Source: Staphylococcus simulans
GTDB taxonomy: Bacteria; Bacillota; Bacilli; Staphylococcales; Staphylococcaceae
Reading direction: 5' to 3'
NCBI RefSeq assembly: GCF_003043455.1
Contig: NZ_PZGG01000006.1
Span: 1-63,658 of the forward strand
Length of the DNA stretch: 63,658 bases
How positions within the stretch are numbered: position 1 is the stretch's first letter; each line of letters begins with the position of its first letter. Positions 45,370-54,622 of the stretch are shown here, in pieces. The notes below the pieces were generated by a model. It did no database searches and was not told the DNA's origin. It saw only the letters and a list, made by a program, of their open reading frames with translations. The translations under genes and the position numbers were made by a program.

Positions 45370-46059
45370 TTAGATTTGCGGAATATTTTCAATAGCTTCG
45401 ATCATATTGTCATTTGTATATACCTTAATACTGAATCCATTATCTTTTAATGTATCGTAATACCAAATACTTCCATGGTCTATATCAGGAGCATTATGGA
45501 AACTTGTAAACTCTGCTTCAGACATATGAGATGGTACTACAAAGACATGATCAACTTTATTGTCATTATCATAGCTGACACCCATATCGCCATATAGCTC
45601 TACATTGTTTCCGCGAATATCTTTTGTACCTTCTGGTTTACCAAATGTGCTTTGTACATCTGATTTAGATTGACCAATTTCAAAGCCTTTATAGCCATGT
45701 GTATTCGGTGATTTCATAAAATTTTGACTGAACTCCGTTGAATTCACATTGACTGAAACTTTATCTGTTTCTGGCACACGACTATGAGAAGTTTGTTCAG
45801 TACTATTTGCACTTTGTTGATTATTTCCTGAACCTCCACTATAGAAATAAAAGGCAAGATACGCACCGCCTATGATTAAAGCTAAAATAAGCAACCCTAA
45901 CAGACTCCAACCAATGACTTTCCAAGGTGAAACTGATGTACGCTCATGTAGAATTTCAGAACGTGAAAATTCATGATAATCTCTGTTTTCTTTACCGCAA
46001 TTGGTGCAAAAGTGTTCATCTGGTGCTAAAGGTTTCCCACAGTTTGTACAATATTTCAT
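45370..46059 (-). CDS. Zinc-ribbon, single-TM protein; paralogue 2 of 3
   Basis: 229 aa: zinc ribbon CTNCGKPLAPDEHFCTNCG, TM segment about 48-71, Gly/Asn/Gln-rich linker, and a C-terminal domain from GYKGFEIGQSKSDVQSTFG to IKVYTNDNMIEAIENI. SYDNDNKVDHVFVVPS is nearly identical to copy 1. Unlike the other two it sits upstream of and close to a helicase gene. The function is unknown; the TM topology puts the zinc ribbon inside and the conserved domain outside. Confidence 0.8.
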   Translation of the reverse strand: MKYCTNCGKPLAPDEHFCTNCGKENRDYHEFSRSEILHERTSVSPWKVIGWSLLGLLILALIIGGAYLAFYFYSGGSGNNQQSANSTEQTSHSRVPETDKVSVNVNSTEFSQNFMKSPNTHGYKGFEIGQSKSDVQSTFGKPEGTKDIRGNNVELYGDMGVSYDNDNKVDHVFVVPSHMSEAEFTSFHNAPDIDHGSIWYYDTLKDNGFSIKVYTNDNMIEAIENIPQI

Positions 46060-46189
46060 GTTTATAATTACCTCACAATTATTTTCTTGTGTTCATTATA
46101 ATGTACATGAGTAATACACTGCTATATGTTTATTAACTTATATTCAACTTTCCTTTTACATTTCGGTATAATTTAATATCTACGTGAAA

Positions 46190-47110
46190 TCAAATCAACG
46201 TAAGATGTGTCATGCGTTGTGTTGTAAAGACTTCCCCATTTTTACTGATAATCACCGCTTCAATACCAGGAATTTCATTCAACACAGCAATCGCTTGATT
46301 AATCGACATCGCAAAACATACGGTTGTCCAAATCTCTCCATCAATAGATTGTTCCGAAACAATTGTAATACTAGCTATGTCTCCTTCTACTGGATAGCCC
46401 GTTTTTGAATCTAAAATGTGATGATACAGTTTGTCATCTTTATAGAAGTAACGTTCATAGATACCAGAAGTCACCACAGATTGACCTGCGATTTCCACTA
46501 CACCTACTAATCCTCCACGTTCAGAATCGGGTTGTTGAATCCCCACTGTCCACTTATCTTTGTCTATAGGGCGACCAATAGTTAAAACATTGCCCCCTAA
46601 ATCAATAATGCCTGTTTGGACACCTTGTGAGACAAAGTAATCTTTTAATCGATCCGCAAAGTAACCTTTCGCAATAGCACCTAAATCAATTTCCATGCCC
46701 GGCACTTTTAAATAAACTGTATGTGCTTCATGGTCTAACACCACATTTTCTGGTTGAATCTTTTGTAAACGCTCTTGAATGTCAGATTCATTGGGTAATT
46801 GTGCATCTTTAAAGCCGATTTTCCATAATTTAACTAATGGTCCAATCGTGAGATTGAACTTAGAATCAGAAGACAGACTGACCGCATGTGCTTGCGCAAT
46901 CAATTCAAATAAATCTTCGTCTACTTCTACAGATTTGATGCCCGCACTCTGATTCACATACATTAAATCTGATTTATTATCATTTGCGCTAAATCGTTTT
47001 TCATAGTCTATCAACATCTCTTCAGCGTGGTTTAATAGTACTTCCGCTTTAGGATGTTCAATCTGTAAGGTAATTCGTGTGCCCATGAGATTTAATACTT
47101 TCTGTTTCAT
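46190..47110 (-). CDS. apbE: FAD:protein FMN transferase
   Basis: A 306-aa ApbE. NLMGTRITLQIEH at the N-terminus, then DYEKRFSANDNKSDLMYVNQ, IDLGAIAKGYFADRL near 170, IIDLGGNVLTIG and the metal-binding SIDGEIWTTVCFAMS near 260 mark the family. No lipobox or signal peptide is present, so it is cytoplasmic. It transfers FMN from FAD to a Ser/Thr in FMN_bind motifs; the 1006-aa flavoreductase 5 kb away, with DVISGATVT, is the obvious client in this window. Confidence 0.9.
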   Translation of the reverse strand: MKQKVLNLMGTRITLQIEHPKAEVLLNHAEEMLIDYEKRFSANDNKSDLMYVNQSAGIKSVEVDEDLFELIAQAHAVSLSSDSKFNLTIGPLVKLWKIGFKDAQLPNESDIQERLQKIQPENVVLDHEAHTVYLKVPGMEIDLGAIAKGYFADRLKDYFVSQGVQTGIIDLGGNVLTIGRPIDKDKWTVGIQQPDSERGGLVGVVEIAGQSVVTSGIYERYFYKDDKLYHHILDSKTGYPVEGDIASITIVSEQSIDGEIWTTVCFAMSINQAIAVLNEIPGIEAVIISKNGEVFTTQRMTHLTLI

Positions 47111-47188
47111 TTCAGCAGCTCCTCAATACATAACAATAGATTTATCTTTATACTATCAAACTCTCTTTCATTCTCGAAATTCAAATTA

Positions 47189-47224
47189 AAAAACGACACT
47201 CCTCTTTCAAGAAATGTCGTTTTT
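47189..47224 (-). terminator. Terminator of the cupin gene
   Basis: Arms AAAAACGACA and TGTCGTTTTT around a 16-nt loop lie about 24 bp after the cupin stop. The minus-strand side ends in TTTTTAATTTG. Confidence 0.8.
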
Positions 47225-47247
47225 CTCATATATGATGATGTGTTGTA

Positions 47248-47670
47248 TTAATGTTCGTTCGGATCATTTTCTGCATCTTGGTGTGTTTTGTGTACAGTAC
47301 CAAATTTATGGTCTGGACCACCATAGATTGAGTAAAGTTTCAATGGTTCGTCACCTTTGTTTGTGACGTTATGCCATGTATCTGCAGGAACGATAATCGC
47401 ATCGTCAGGGTTGACTTCTTTTTCGAAATTCAAATTGTCTTCTGTAGGACCCATTTGGCATAAACCTTTACCTTGTTCAACACGTAGGAATTGTTCAATA
47501 CCATGGTGGATTTCTAAACCGATGTCATCTCCTGGTTGAATTGTCATTAATGTAACTTGAATTTTTGAACCTGTCCAAATTGTAGTACGGTAGTTTTCAT
47601 TTTCTAATGTCATACCTTCGATATTATCTACTACTGGTTTGTTACCTTGGTCTTCAAAATTATAAGTCAT
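47248..47670 (-). CDS. Small cupin-domain protein
   Basis: A 140-aa single-domain cupin. LMTIQPGDDIGLEIHHGIEQFLRVEQG is the first cupin motif, with His-His-Glu metal ligands, and PADTWHNVTNKGDEPLKLY the second, with His. The C-terminus is His/Asp-rich. Such proteins bind a metal and may be isomerases or dioxygenases; the substrate is unknown. It is monocistronic, upstream of apbE. Confidence 0.82.
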   Translation of the reverse strand: MTYNFEDQGNKPVVDNIEGMTLENENYRTTIWTGSKIQVTLMTIQPGDDIGLEIHHGIEQFLRVEQGKGLCQMGPTEDNLNFEKEVNPDDAIIVPADTWHNVTNKGDEPLKLYSIYGGPDHKFGTVHKTHQDAENDPNEH

Positions 47671-47803
47671 TTTAAAACCCTCCTTGATTTAATGCTTACA
47701 GTTATATTGTACTCCGTTTTAATTCATTGAAACGACTTTTATAAAGAGTTCACAAATTCTTCAAGAACAGTTATTAATTTTTTCAAAGAACGAGTGCTAT
47801 TCT

Positions 47804-47833
47804 TTAACAGTTTTTTATGCGTCATGCTACAAT
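47804..47833 (+). promoter_or_regulatory. katA promoter
   Basis: TTAACA and TACAAT separated by 18 bp, about 45 bp before the catalase start. The PerR-like box lies just downstream. Confidence 0.6.
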
Positions 47834-47846
47834 CATTTTAGATAGA

Positions 47847-47861
47847 TTAGAATTATTCTAA
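47847..47861. promoter_or_regulatory. PerR/Fur-type box of katA
   Basis: TTAGAATTATTCTAA is a perfect inverted repeat matching the 7-1-7 Per box pattern, between the promoter and ribosome site of katA. Peroxide-responsive control by PerR is well established for staphylococcal katA. Confidence 0.82.
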
Positions 47862-47877
47862 ATAAGGAGAGATGAAT

Positions 47878-49371
47878 ATGAGTAAAGACAAATCAAAATT
47901 AACGGGGCTTTTCGGCCACCCCGTAGGAGATCGTGAGAATTCAGCAACAGCTGGTCCACGTGGCCCATTACTAATGCAGGATGTATATTTCTTAGAATTA
48001 TTAGCACACTTCGACAGAGAAGTTATTCCTGAGCGTCGTATGCATGCTAAAGGTTCAGGTGCATTTGGAACATTTACAGTAACTAACGATATTACACAAT
48101 ACACAGATGCGAGTATCTTCGCAGAAGTCGGCAAACAAACACCTATGTTTGCGCGTTTCTCTACAGTAGCTGGTGAACGCGGTGCAGCTGATGCTGAACG
48201 TGATATCCGTGGTTTCGCATTAAAATTCTATACAGATGAAGGTAACTGGGACCTTGTAGGTAACAATACACCTGTTTTCTTCTTCAGAGACCCTAAATTA
48301 TTCCCAAGTTTAAACCACGCAGTTAAACGTGACCCACGTACAAACATGCGTAGTGCACAAAATAACTGGGACTTCTGGACTTCATTACCTGAAGCATTAC
48401 ATCAAGTGACAATCTTAATGTCTGACCGTGGTATTCCTCGTGGCTATAGACACATGCACGGTTTCGGTTCACATACGTATTCTTTATTAAATAAAGATAA
48501 CGAACGTGTATGGGTGAAATTCCACTTCCGTACACAACAAGGTATTGAAAACTTCTCACCAGAAGAAGCAGAACAAGTGATTGCGAAAGATCGTGAATCA
48601 TCTCAACGTGACTTATTCGAAGCAATCGAAGAAGGCAACTTCCCTAAATGGAAAATGTACATCCAAGTGATGACAGAAGAACAAGCACGTAATCATAAAG
48701 ACAATCCATTCGACCTAACTAAAGTTTGGTTTAAAGATGAATATCCATTAATTGAAGTCGGTGAGTTCGAATTAAACCGCAATCCTGACAACTACTTCAT
48801 GGATGTTGAACAAGCAGCGTTCGCACCAACTAACATTGTGCCTGGTATCGACTTCTCACCAGACAAAATGTTACAAGGTCGTTTATTCTCTTATGGAGAT
48901 GCTCAACGTTACCGTTTAGGTGTCAACCACTGGCAAATCCCAGTTAACCAACCTAAAGGTGTAGGTGTTGAAAACTTATGTCCATTCGCACGTGATGGTC
49001 AAGGTCGTTTCTTAGACGGCAACCAAGGCGGTAAAACACATTACTATCCTAACAGCAATGGCGCAATGGAAAGCCAACCAGGTTACAAACGTCCACCAAT
49101 GGATGTCGTAGATGGTCCAGCTTATGAATACGACTACCGCGAAGATGACGATAACTACTTCGAACAACCAGGTAAATTGTTCAGACTACAAACACCTGAA
49201 CAACAAGAACGTATCTTCCAAAACACAGCTAATGAAATGGAAGGCGTAACATTAGAAGTAAAAGAACGTCATATCCGTCATTGCTATAAAGCAGATCCTG
49301 AGTATGGTAAAGGTGTCGCAAAAGCAATGGGTATCGACATTAACAGTATTGATTTAGACACTGAAGACTAA
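47878..49371 (+). CDS. katA: Catalase, monofunctional haem type
   Basis: A 497-aa clade-3 catalase decomposing H2O2 in the cytoplasm. [19 protein letters not shown] contains the distal-side motif, with the essential His in [13 protein letters not shown] near residue 57 and Asn in [10 protein letters not shown]. The haem-ligand Tyr is in [14 protein letters not shown] near 340. ATG 47878 follows AAGGAGAG; the in-frame ATG at 47872 is too close to that site. It lies behind a PerR box. Confidence 0.96.
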   Translation: MSKDKSKLTGLFGHPVGDRENSATAGPRGPLLMQDVYFLELLAHFDREVIPERRMHAKGSGAFGTFTVTNDITQYTDASIFAEVGKQTPMFARFSTVAGERGAADAERDIRGFALKFYTDEGNWDLVGNNTPVFFFRDPKLFPSLNHAVKRDPRTNMRSAQNNWDFWTSLPEALHQVTILMSDRGIPRGYRHMHGFGSHTYSLLNKDNERVWVKFHFRTQQGIENFSPEEAEQVIAKDRESSQRDLFEAIEEGNFPKWKMYIQVMTEEQARNHKDNPFDLTKVWFKDEYPLIEVGEFELNRNPDNYFMDVEQAAFAPTNIVPGIDFSPDKMLQGRLFSYGDAQRYRLGVNHWQIPVNQPKGVGVENLCPFARDGQGRFLDGNQGGKTHYYPNSNGAMESQPGYKRPPMDVVDGPAYEYDYREDDDNYFEQPGKLFRLQTPEQQERIFQNTANEMEGVTLEVKERHIRHCYKADPEYGKGVAKAMGIDINSIDLDTED

Positions 49372-49417
49372 GCCGATTATTTCCTAGGCAATATATAAAC
49401 GAAGAGGTAGCTTATTT

Positions 49418-49744
49418 ATGATATTAGATAAAGTGAACCCAAATGACCTATTTCCAACCGAGTTACAACAAGCTTCAGTATTAGGTAAAATGGGTTATCC
49501 AATGAACGGTGAAATTAAAATCTTTGAAGCAGCTTACATCGCCACAAATGAACGTTTAATTTTAAACGTAGATATGGCTGGAGAGTTCTATTATCGCAAC
49601 ATCGCATACAATGAAATTAAAGCGATTGAACTCACAGACGATACATTAAGTCTGACATTTGAAATTGGCACATTTAAGTTAACTGATTTCAAACAACAGG
49701 AAGCTGAAAACTTCAAAGCTTATGTTACATCGCAAATACAATAA
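49418..49744 (+). CDS. Small PH-like domain protein
   Basis: 108 aa. AAYIATNERLILNVDMAGEFYYRNIAYNEIKAIEL has the pattern of bacterial PH (bPH/YokE-type) domains: a ligand-less beta barrel ending in a helix (KQQEAENFKAYVTSQ). GAGGTAG precedes the ATG. It follows katA by 46 bp with no terminator between, so it may be read from the catalase transcript. Function is unknown. Confidence 0.72.
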   Translation: MILDKVNPNDLFPTELQQASVLGKMGYPMNGEIKIFEAAYIATNERLILNVDMAGEFYYRNIAYNEIKAIELTDDTLSLTFEIGTFKLTDFKQQEAENFKAYVTSQIQ

Positions 49745-49758
49745 TAAATACTAAAAAC

Positions 49759-49795
49759 ACAACCGAGTCTCATCAGGGGCTTGGTTGTCTTTTTG
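49759..49795 (+). terminator. Terminator of the katA transcript
   Basis: Arms ACAACCGAG and CTTGGTTGT (one G-T pair) around a 12-nt loop, followed by CTTTTTG. Confidence 0.75.
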
Positions 49796-49824
49796 TATTG
49801 AATTCCTAGTATTTTAAAAGGATA

Positions 49825-49853
49825 TTGACTTTCATATGAAAAGGGCATAATAT
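49825..49853 (+). promoter_or_regulatory. Promoter of the SAM hydrolase gene
   Basis: TTGACT and TAATAT are separated by 17 bp. The untranslated leader is about 75 nt; I see no recognised riboswitch in it. Confidence 0.65.
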
Positions 49854-49935
49854 AGGCATACGTTTAGAGTTTTCAGATTTTTTAAAATAATAGGTCCATC
49901 ATCTGAGGAATCACACATTAGAGGAGAGAATAAAG

Positions 49936-50784
49936 ATGAGTAACAACTTAATTTTACAATCAGATTTTGGTATAGAAGACGGTGCAGTCAGCGCAATGAA
50001 AGGTGTTGCACGTATGGTCAGTGACAATATCTTCATCAGTGATTTAACACATGACATTCCACCTTATGACATTTGGGTGGCTTCCTATCGTCTCTACCAA
50101 ACTGTTAAATACTGGCCGAAAGGTACAGTCTTTGTGTCTGTCGTTGATCCTGGTGTCGGCAGTGATCGCAGAAGTATTGCCTGTTTAACGAAAACAGGTC
50201 ACTACATCATTACACCAGATAACGGTTCACTGACCCATATTCTGCATTATGAAGGCATTGAATCAGTGATTGCGATAGATGAAGTCAAAAGCCGTTTACC
50301 GCATTCTGAAGAAAGTCATACCTTCCATGGTCGTGACATTTATGCCTACAATGGTGCCCGTTTAGCTGCCGGTCAAATTGAATTTGAAGATTTAGGTCAG
50401 TCTATTGATTTAGATTCAATCAAACAACTTCCAATCAATGATTCTAGACAAGAAGGCGATACCTTAATCGGATATATAGATGTCTTAGATATCCGCTTCG
50501 GCTCTCTATGGACCAACATTCCACTTTCTTACTTTAAAGAAAATGATATCCACCATGGAGATAACTTGATTGTGACCATTTATAACCGTGAAAACAAAGT
50601 TTATCAAAACATCATGAAATTCGTACGTTCTTTTGCGGACGTCAAAATTGGCGAACCCTTAGTTTACATTAACTCACTCGTTAATATAGGCGTTGCGGTC
50701 AACCAAAATTCATTCTCTGAACTCTATCATATTGGCACAGGAAATGATTGGCGTATCGAAATAACCAAAGGACCAACATTCTAA
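49936..50784 (+). CDS. S-adenosyl-L-methionine hydrolase (DUF62 family)
   Basis: 282 aa. The N-terminus LILQSDFGIEDGAVSAMKGV, then ISDLTHDIPPYDIWVASY, VFVSVVDPGVGSDRRSIA, YIITPDNGSLTHI near 92 and TFHGRDIYAYNGARLA near 135 are the ordered signatures of the SAM hydroxide adenosyltransferase family. It converts SAM to adenosine and methionine. It is a single gene with its own promoter and terminator. The halogenase relatives of this fold (fluorinase, SalL) are unlikely in this genus. Confidence 0.88.
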   Translation: MSNNLILQSDFGIEDGAVSAMKGVARMVSDNIFISDLTHDIPPYDIWVASYRLYQTVKYWPKGTVFVSVVDPGVGSDRRSIACLTKTGHYIITPDNGSLTHILHYEGIESVIAIDEVKSRLPHSEESHTFHGRDIYAYNGARLAAGQIEFEDLGQSIDLDSIKQLPINDSRQEGDTLIGYIDVLDIRFGSLWTNIPLSYFKENDIHHGDNLIVTIYNRENKVYQNIMKFVRSFADVKIGEPLVYINSLVNIGVAVNQNSFSELYHIGTGNDWRIEITKGPTF

Positions 50785-50838
50785 CCTCTACTTGTGATTC
50801 TTATAATGGTTAAAATATATTTCAATATACGTAAAAGG

Positions 50839-50870
50839 AGAGCTATCACTTAACGACAGCTCTTCTTTTT
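50839..50870 (+). terminator. Terminator of the SAM hydrolase gene
   Basis: Arms AGAGCTATC and GACAGCTCT with one mismatch around 7 nt, followed by TCTTTTT. Confidence 0.75.
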
Positions 50871-50919
50871 ATATTGCTTGATTCACACATAACCACTACT
50901 TAGACATCTCAAAATATAA

Positions 50920-50952
50920 AAAAACCGAACACCCTTAAATGAGTGCTCGGTT
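50920..50952 (-). terminator. Terminator of the cstAB operon
   Basis: Arms AACCGAACAC and GTGCTCGGTT pair with one mismatch. The minus-strand side continues TTTTTTTATATTTTG. It is about 30 bp after the cstB stop. Confidence 0.8.
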
Positions 50953-50981
50953 GAACTGGATTTCACCTAGTTAATGATTAC

Positions 50982-52319
50982 TTATTTTTTAAGAGAATCT
51001 GGAATTGCTTGATAACCTTCTCTTACGTTTATCACATTTGTGAATCCTTTATTTTCTAGGATGCCGACTGCGATTGAACTACGTACACCTGATTGGCAAT
51101 GTACATAGATTGGTGCGTCTTTATCAAATGGTACATCTGCGTCTAGTAATTTACCGTGTTTGATGTGTTTTGCTTGGTCAAGGTGACCTGCATCCCATTC
51201 ATCATTGGTACGTACATCTAATACATTTTCTTCTTTGCCTGTCATATCTGCACTGTGGATAGACGGTGTCATGACATCGTATTTCGGTAAACGATAGCCT
51301 GCGACACGGTCATAACCGATTAATTGAAGTTGGTAAGCTGCTTGTTGTACTAAGTCACGGTCACCGATTAAGTCGATGTCTTTGTCGTAATCAAGATACC
51401 AACCGATTTGGTTAATGAATCCTTTATCGAATGGAATATTGATTGTGCCGTATTCATGACCACCATGGTACGCTGAGCGTGAACGTACATCGAATGCGAG
51501 ACGGTTTGAATCTAGACTTGGATATACATCATATGGTGTATATAAGTCTGTTCCCATTTGGTTGATATATTTCATGTGACCGAAATGATGTGGTGGATCT
51601 GGTTGTTCTGAAGTGAGTTGTTTCACGAATGCTTCTTTACCATTCACATTGAATGCCCAGTTATTTACACGTTCATATCCTAGTGTAGATGTTGGGACAG
51701 CACCTAGTGATTTACCACAAGGACTGCCTGCACCATGACCTGGCCAGATTTGGATATAGTCTGGTAATTCACTCACTGATTGAATAGAATCATACATTTG
51801 TTTGGCACCTTTTTCAGTTGTACCTTCAACTTGTGCTGCTTTTTCTAATAAGTCTGGACGACCGATATCGCCTACGAAGATGAAGTCACCTGTAAAGAGA
51901 CCCATCGGTACTGAAGAGCCGCCACCTTTATCAGTGAGTAAGAAACTGATACTTTCTGGTGTATGACCTGGTGTGAATAATACTTCAATATCAATATTAC
52001 CGACATCAATATGGTCATGCCCTTTCACAAATGTTGTGTTTTCAGGCATATTTTTGTAGCCGAATTGTTCTCCGCCTTCAGCTGAAACATAGATTTGTGC
52101 GTTTAAGCGTTCAGCTGCGTCACGGATACCTGATGCGAAGTCAGCGTGAATGTGTGTTTCAGCTGCTTTCGTAATTGTGAAACCTTCATCATCTGCGACT
52201 TCAATATATTTAGATAAGTCACGTACTGGGTCAACAATCATTGCTTCTCCTGTACGTTGACAACCAATTAAATAAGAGGCTTGTGATAATTTATTATCAT
52301 AAAATTGTTTGAAAAACAT
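50982..52319 (-). CDS. cstB: CstB, persulfide dioxygenase-sulfurtransferase fusion
   Basis: 445 aa. An N-terminal metallo-beta-lactamase persulfide dioxygenase (ETHIHADFASG near residue 55, FTPGHTPES, TGDFIFVGDIGRPD) is followed by an inactive-looking rhodanese and a C-terminal rhodanese with catalytic Cys in YVHCQSGVRSS near 408. The length equals S. aureus CstB. It oxidises low-molecular-weight persulfides and produces thiosulfate. It is 37 bp after cstA, in the same operon; the sqr gene that follows in S. aureus is absent here. Confidence 0.92.
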   Translation of the reverse strand: MFFKQFYDNKLSQASYLIGCQRTGEAMIVDPVRDLSKYIEVADDEGFTITKAAETHIHADFASGIRDAAERLNAQIYVSAEGGEQFGYKNMPENTTFVKGHDHIDVGNIDIEVLFTPGHTPESISFLLTDKGGGSSVPMGLFTGDFIFVGDIGRPDLLEKAAQVEGTTEKGAKQMYDSIQSVSELPDYIQIWPGHGAGSPCGKSLGAVPTSTLGYERVNNWAFNVNGKEAFVKQLTSEQPDPPHHFGHMKYINQMGTDLYTPYDVYPSLDSNRLAFDVRSRSAYHGGHEYGTINIPFDKGFINQIGWYLDYDKDIDLIGDRDLVQQAAYQLQLIGYDRVAGYRLPKYDVMTPSIHSADMTGKEENVLDVRTNDEWDAGHLDQAKHIKHGKLLDADVPFDKDAPIYVHCQSGVRSSIAVGILENKGFTNVINVREGYQAIPDSLKK

Positions 52320-52356
52320 TCTAAAACTCCTTTACTTATTTGTGTTTTGTCTCTCT

Positions 52357-53412
52357 TTAGATAAATAAGTTATGGCTTGCGTTTTGTGTGTCACCGATAT
52401 AGCTGCCTACACCGCCATAAGACACTTCGTCACGTAATTCTTCTTTTTCAATGCCCATAACATCCATACTCATTGTGCAGGCAATCAATTTAATATCTTG
52501 TTCGATTGCTTTATCTAACAATGTTGGAAGTGAATCTACATTTTTCTTTTTCATGACATAACGCATCATTAAGTTGCCTAAGCCGAACATATTCATTTTA
52601 GATAGCGGCATTTTCACTGGTGATTTCGGCAACATCATATCGAACATTTTTGCGATACCTTTTTTCTTCACGTTCGCTGGATTTTCTTTCTTCAACGCAT
52701 TTAATCCCCAGAATGTGAAGAAGATTGAAACGTCACGTCCTGCTGCTTTCGCACCATTTGCGATAATCAACGCAGCTAATGCTTTATCAAGCTCGCCGCT
52801 GAATAATACGATTGTTGTTCCGTTTGCGGAATGTGAGACTTCCATTGCTTTTGGTTCTTCTTTTTGAATGATTGCTGTGACTTTTTCATCATCTTGATTA
52901 ATACGTACTAGGGTATTGCCTGTTTGTTTCACCCAGCTTTGAATGTCACTGTAGAAACCTGGGTCAGTAACTGTGGCTTCAACTTGATCGCCTGGTTTCA
53001 GTTGTTTCATTTCTTTACTTAAATTCATGATGGGTCCAGGACATTGTAAGCCGCTATAGTTTAATTGTTTACGGTTATCTTTTACTTTCGTTTCTGTACT
53101 TTCTTTAACTTCTGTATTATCGTCGCCTTCACTATAAGCAACATAACCGCCATCTAAATTCACAACGTCGTAACCTTGTTTATCTAGATATTCTGACGCT
53201 TTTAGACTGCGTTTACCACTTCTGCAGTAAACATAGTACGTTTTATCTTTCTTCTTATCGAACTGTTCTATTTGATCGACTGGATATAATTCTGCACCTT
53301 TAATATGTCCATCTGCATATTCTTCAGGTGTTCTGACATCTATCAATTGTCCATTTTTTGCTAAACGTTCAAAATCTTTATTACTGAATTCATTAATGTG
53401 TTGTGTTTTCAT
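52357..53412 (-). CDS. cstA: CstA, multidomain sulfurtransferase
   Basis: 351 aa with three domains. The rhodanese (residues 1-95) has the active Cys in YYVYCRSGKRS. The TusA-like domain (residues 115-190) has LQCPGPIMNL. The DsrE/PeroxiRed-2-like domain (residues 195-351) has IACTMSMDVMG. It accepts and relays persulfide sulfur. It is divergently transcribed from cstR across two CstR-type operators. Confidence 0.92.
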   Translation of the reverse strand: MKTQHINEFSNKDFERLAKNGQLIDVRTPEEYADGHIKGAELYPVDQIEQFDKKKDKTYYVYCRSGKRSLKASEYLDKQGYDVVNLDGGYVAYSEGDDNTEVKESTETKVKDNRKQLNYSGLQCPGPIMNLSKEMKQLKPGDQVEATVTDPGFYSDIQSWVKQTGNTLVRINQDDEKVTAIIQKEEPKAMEVSHSANGTTIVLFSGELDKALAALIIANGAKAAGRDVSIFFTFWGLNALKKENPANVKKKGIAKMFDMMLPKSPVKMPLSKMNMFGLGNLMMRYVMKKKNVDSLPTLLDKAIEQDIKLIACTMSMDVMGIEKEELRDEVSYGGVGSYIGDTQNASHNLFI

Positions 53413-53440
53413 ATACTCCCGTGTAGCCTCCCTTTCAAAA

Positions 53441-53528
53441 ATACCTATAGGGGTATCTTAAATCCTTTTAGGATAAATGTCAAATGCCCTATGGGGTATT
53501 TGACAAAATTTCTTTTTCCAACTACAAT
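53441..53528. promoter_or_regulatory. Divergent cst promoters with two CstR operators
   Basis: Site 1, ATACCTATAGGGGTAT (53441-53456), overlaps the -10 of the cstA promoter (minus strand: TTGACA at 53483-53478, 17 bp, TAAGAT at 53460-53455). Site 2, AAATGCCCTATGGGGTATTT (53482-53501), overlaps the -35 of the cstR promoter (TTGACA at 53500-53505, 17 bp, TACAAT at 53523-53528). Both have the G/C-rich core of CsoR/CstR operators. CstR repression of both directions is therefore likely. Confidence 0.82.
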
Positions 53529-53563
53529 AAAACTACTCAAAGACAGTAATGGGGGTATACAGA

Positions 53564-53824
53564 ATGAATTATGATCAAAAAATGGTTAATCGTATAAAAC
53601 GCCTACAAGGACAATTAAATGGCGTTGTTAAAATGATGGAAGAAGATAGAGACTGTAAAGATGTCATCACACAATTAAGCTCATCTAAAAGTGCAATCCA
53701 ACGTTTAATGGCAGTCATTGTCAGTGAAAATTTAGTGGAGTGTGTTAAAGCAGCTGACGATAATAACGAAGATTCACAAGCCTTAATAGAAGAAGCAATC
53801 AACTTGCTTGTGAAAAGTAAATAA
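53564..53824 (+). CDS. cstR: CstR, persulfide-sensing CsoR-family repressor
   Basis: 86 aa, all-helical CsoR fold. RIKRLQGQLNGVVKMMEEDRDC carries the first sensing Cys (residue 30), and SENLVECVKAAD the second (residue 59). The His of copper-sensing CsoR is missing from the second motif, which fits CstR persulfide sensing. ATG 53564 follows GGGGGT. Its stop shares one base with the next ATG (TAATG). Confidence 0.92.
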   Translation: MNYDQKMVNRIKRLQGQLNGVVKMMEEDRDCKDVITQLSSSKSAIQRLMAVIVSENLVECVKAADDNNEDSQALIEEAINLLVKSK

Positions 53825-54579
53825 TGGATATCGTGACTTTAATTACGATGCTCCTTATCGGGGTATTTGGCGGTTTAATTTCAGGAATGGTCGGTATAGG
53901 CGGCGCAATCATTATCTATCCGGCTATTCTTATCATTCCAAGTCTTTTAGGCCTTCACACTTATACACCTTATCTCGCTTCAGGACTCGCATCCAGCCAA
54001 GTATTCTTCAGTACACTCAGCGGTTCGATTAAAGCGAAAAGCAATCCAGAATTTTCATTAAAACTCGTACTCTATATGGGTGCCAGTACTCTAATCGGAA
54101 GTACAGTCGGTGCCTTCTTTACACAATGGTTCAGTACGACTGCAGTAAATATTGTTTATATCGTGGTCGCAATTCTTGCGTTGGTTTTATTATTCATTAA
54201 AGTTAAACCACAAGAAGACAAACCACACTTAAACCGAGTGTTACTCATTTTATTCGGAATAGGCATCGGGGCCATTTCCGGCATTGTTGGTGCAGGCGGC
54301 TCATTTATGATTATTCCAGTCTTGCTCGTTTTCTTTAAATTACCGATGAATACTGTTGTCGCAAACAGTATCGTAATCGCATTTATCTCATCTATCGGTT
54401 CCTTTGTGATTAAACTCTTCCAAGGCTTTATTCCTATTGCAGATGCGATTCCTTTAGTCATTGGTAGTATTATCTTCGCACCGATTGGTTTAATGATTGG
54501 TAAGAAATTGCCAAGTGTTGTTCAAAAATGGATTATCAGTATATTAATTATTATCGCAGTCATTCAATTAATCTTTTAG
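53824..54579 (+). CDS. tauE: TSUP/TauE-family sulfur anion exporter
   Basis: A 251-aa, eight-TM protein of the TauE/SafE (TSUP) family. The duplicated GGLISGMVGIGGAIIIYPA and GAISGIVGAGGSFMIIPVL segments are diagnostic. It is coupled to cstR by a one-base overlap and is the counterpart of tauE in the S. aureus cst locus. It probably exports sulfite or thiosulfate from persulfide oxidation. Confidence 0.9.
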   Translation: MDIVTLITMLLIGVFGGLISGMVGIGGAIIIYPAILIIPSLLGLHTYTPYLASGLASSQVFFSTLSGSIKAKSNPEFSLKLVLYMGASTLIGSTVGAFFTQWFSTTAVNIVYIVVAILALVLLFIKVKPQEDKPHLNRVLLILFGIGIGAISGIVGAGGSFMIIPVLLVFFKLPMNTVVANSIVIAFISSIGSFVIKLFQGFIPIADAIPLVIGSIIFAPIGLMIGKKLPSVVQKWIISILIIIAVIQLIF

Positions 54580-54586
54580 ATAGATG

Positions 54587-54617
54587 CCAAGTTCTGAATA
54601 TAGAGCTTGGTTTTTTT
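54587..54617 (+). terminator. Terminator of cstR-tauE
   Basis: Arms CCAAGTTCT and AGAGCTTGG (one G-T pair) around 6 nt, followed by TTTTTTT. Confidence 0.85.
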
Positions 54618-54622
54618 ATTTA

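Noticed and set aside
49854..49935. Riboswitch in the SAM hydrolase leader
   Set aside because: The 75-nt leader shows no SAM-, preQ1- or T-box-like conserved core; only a weak CAGAT...ATCTG pairing.
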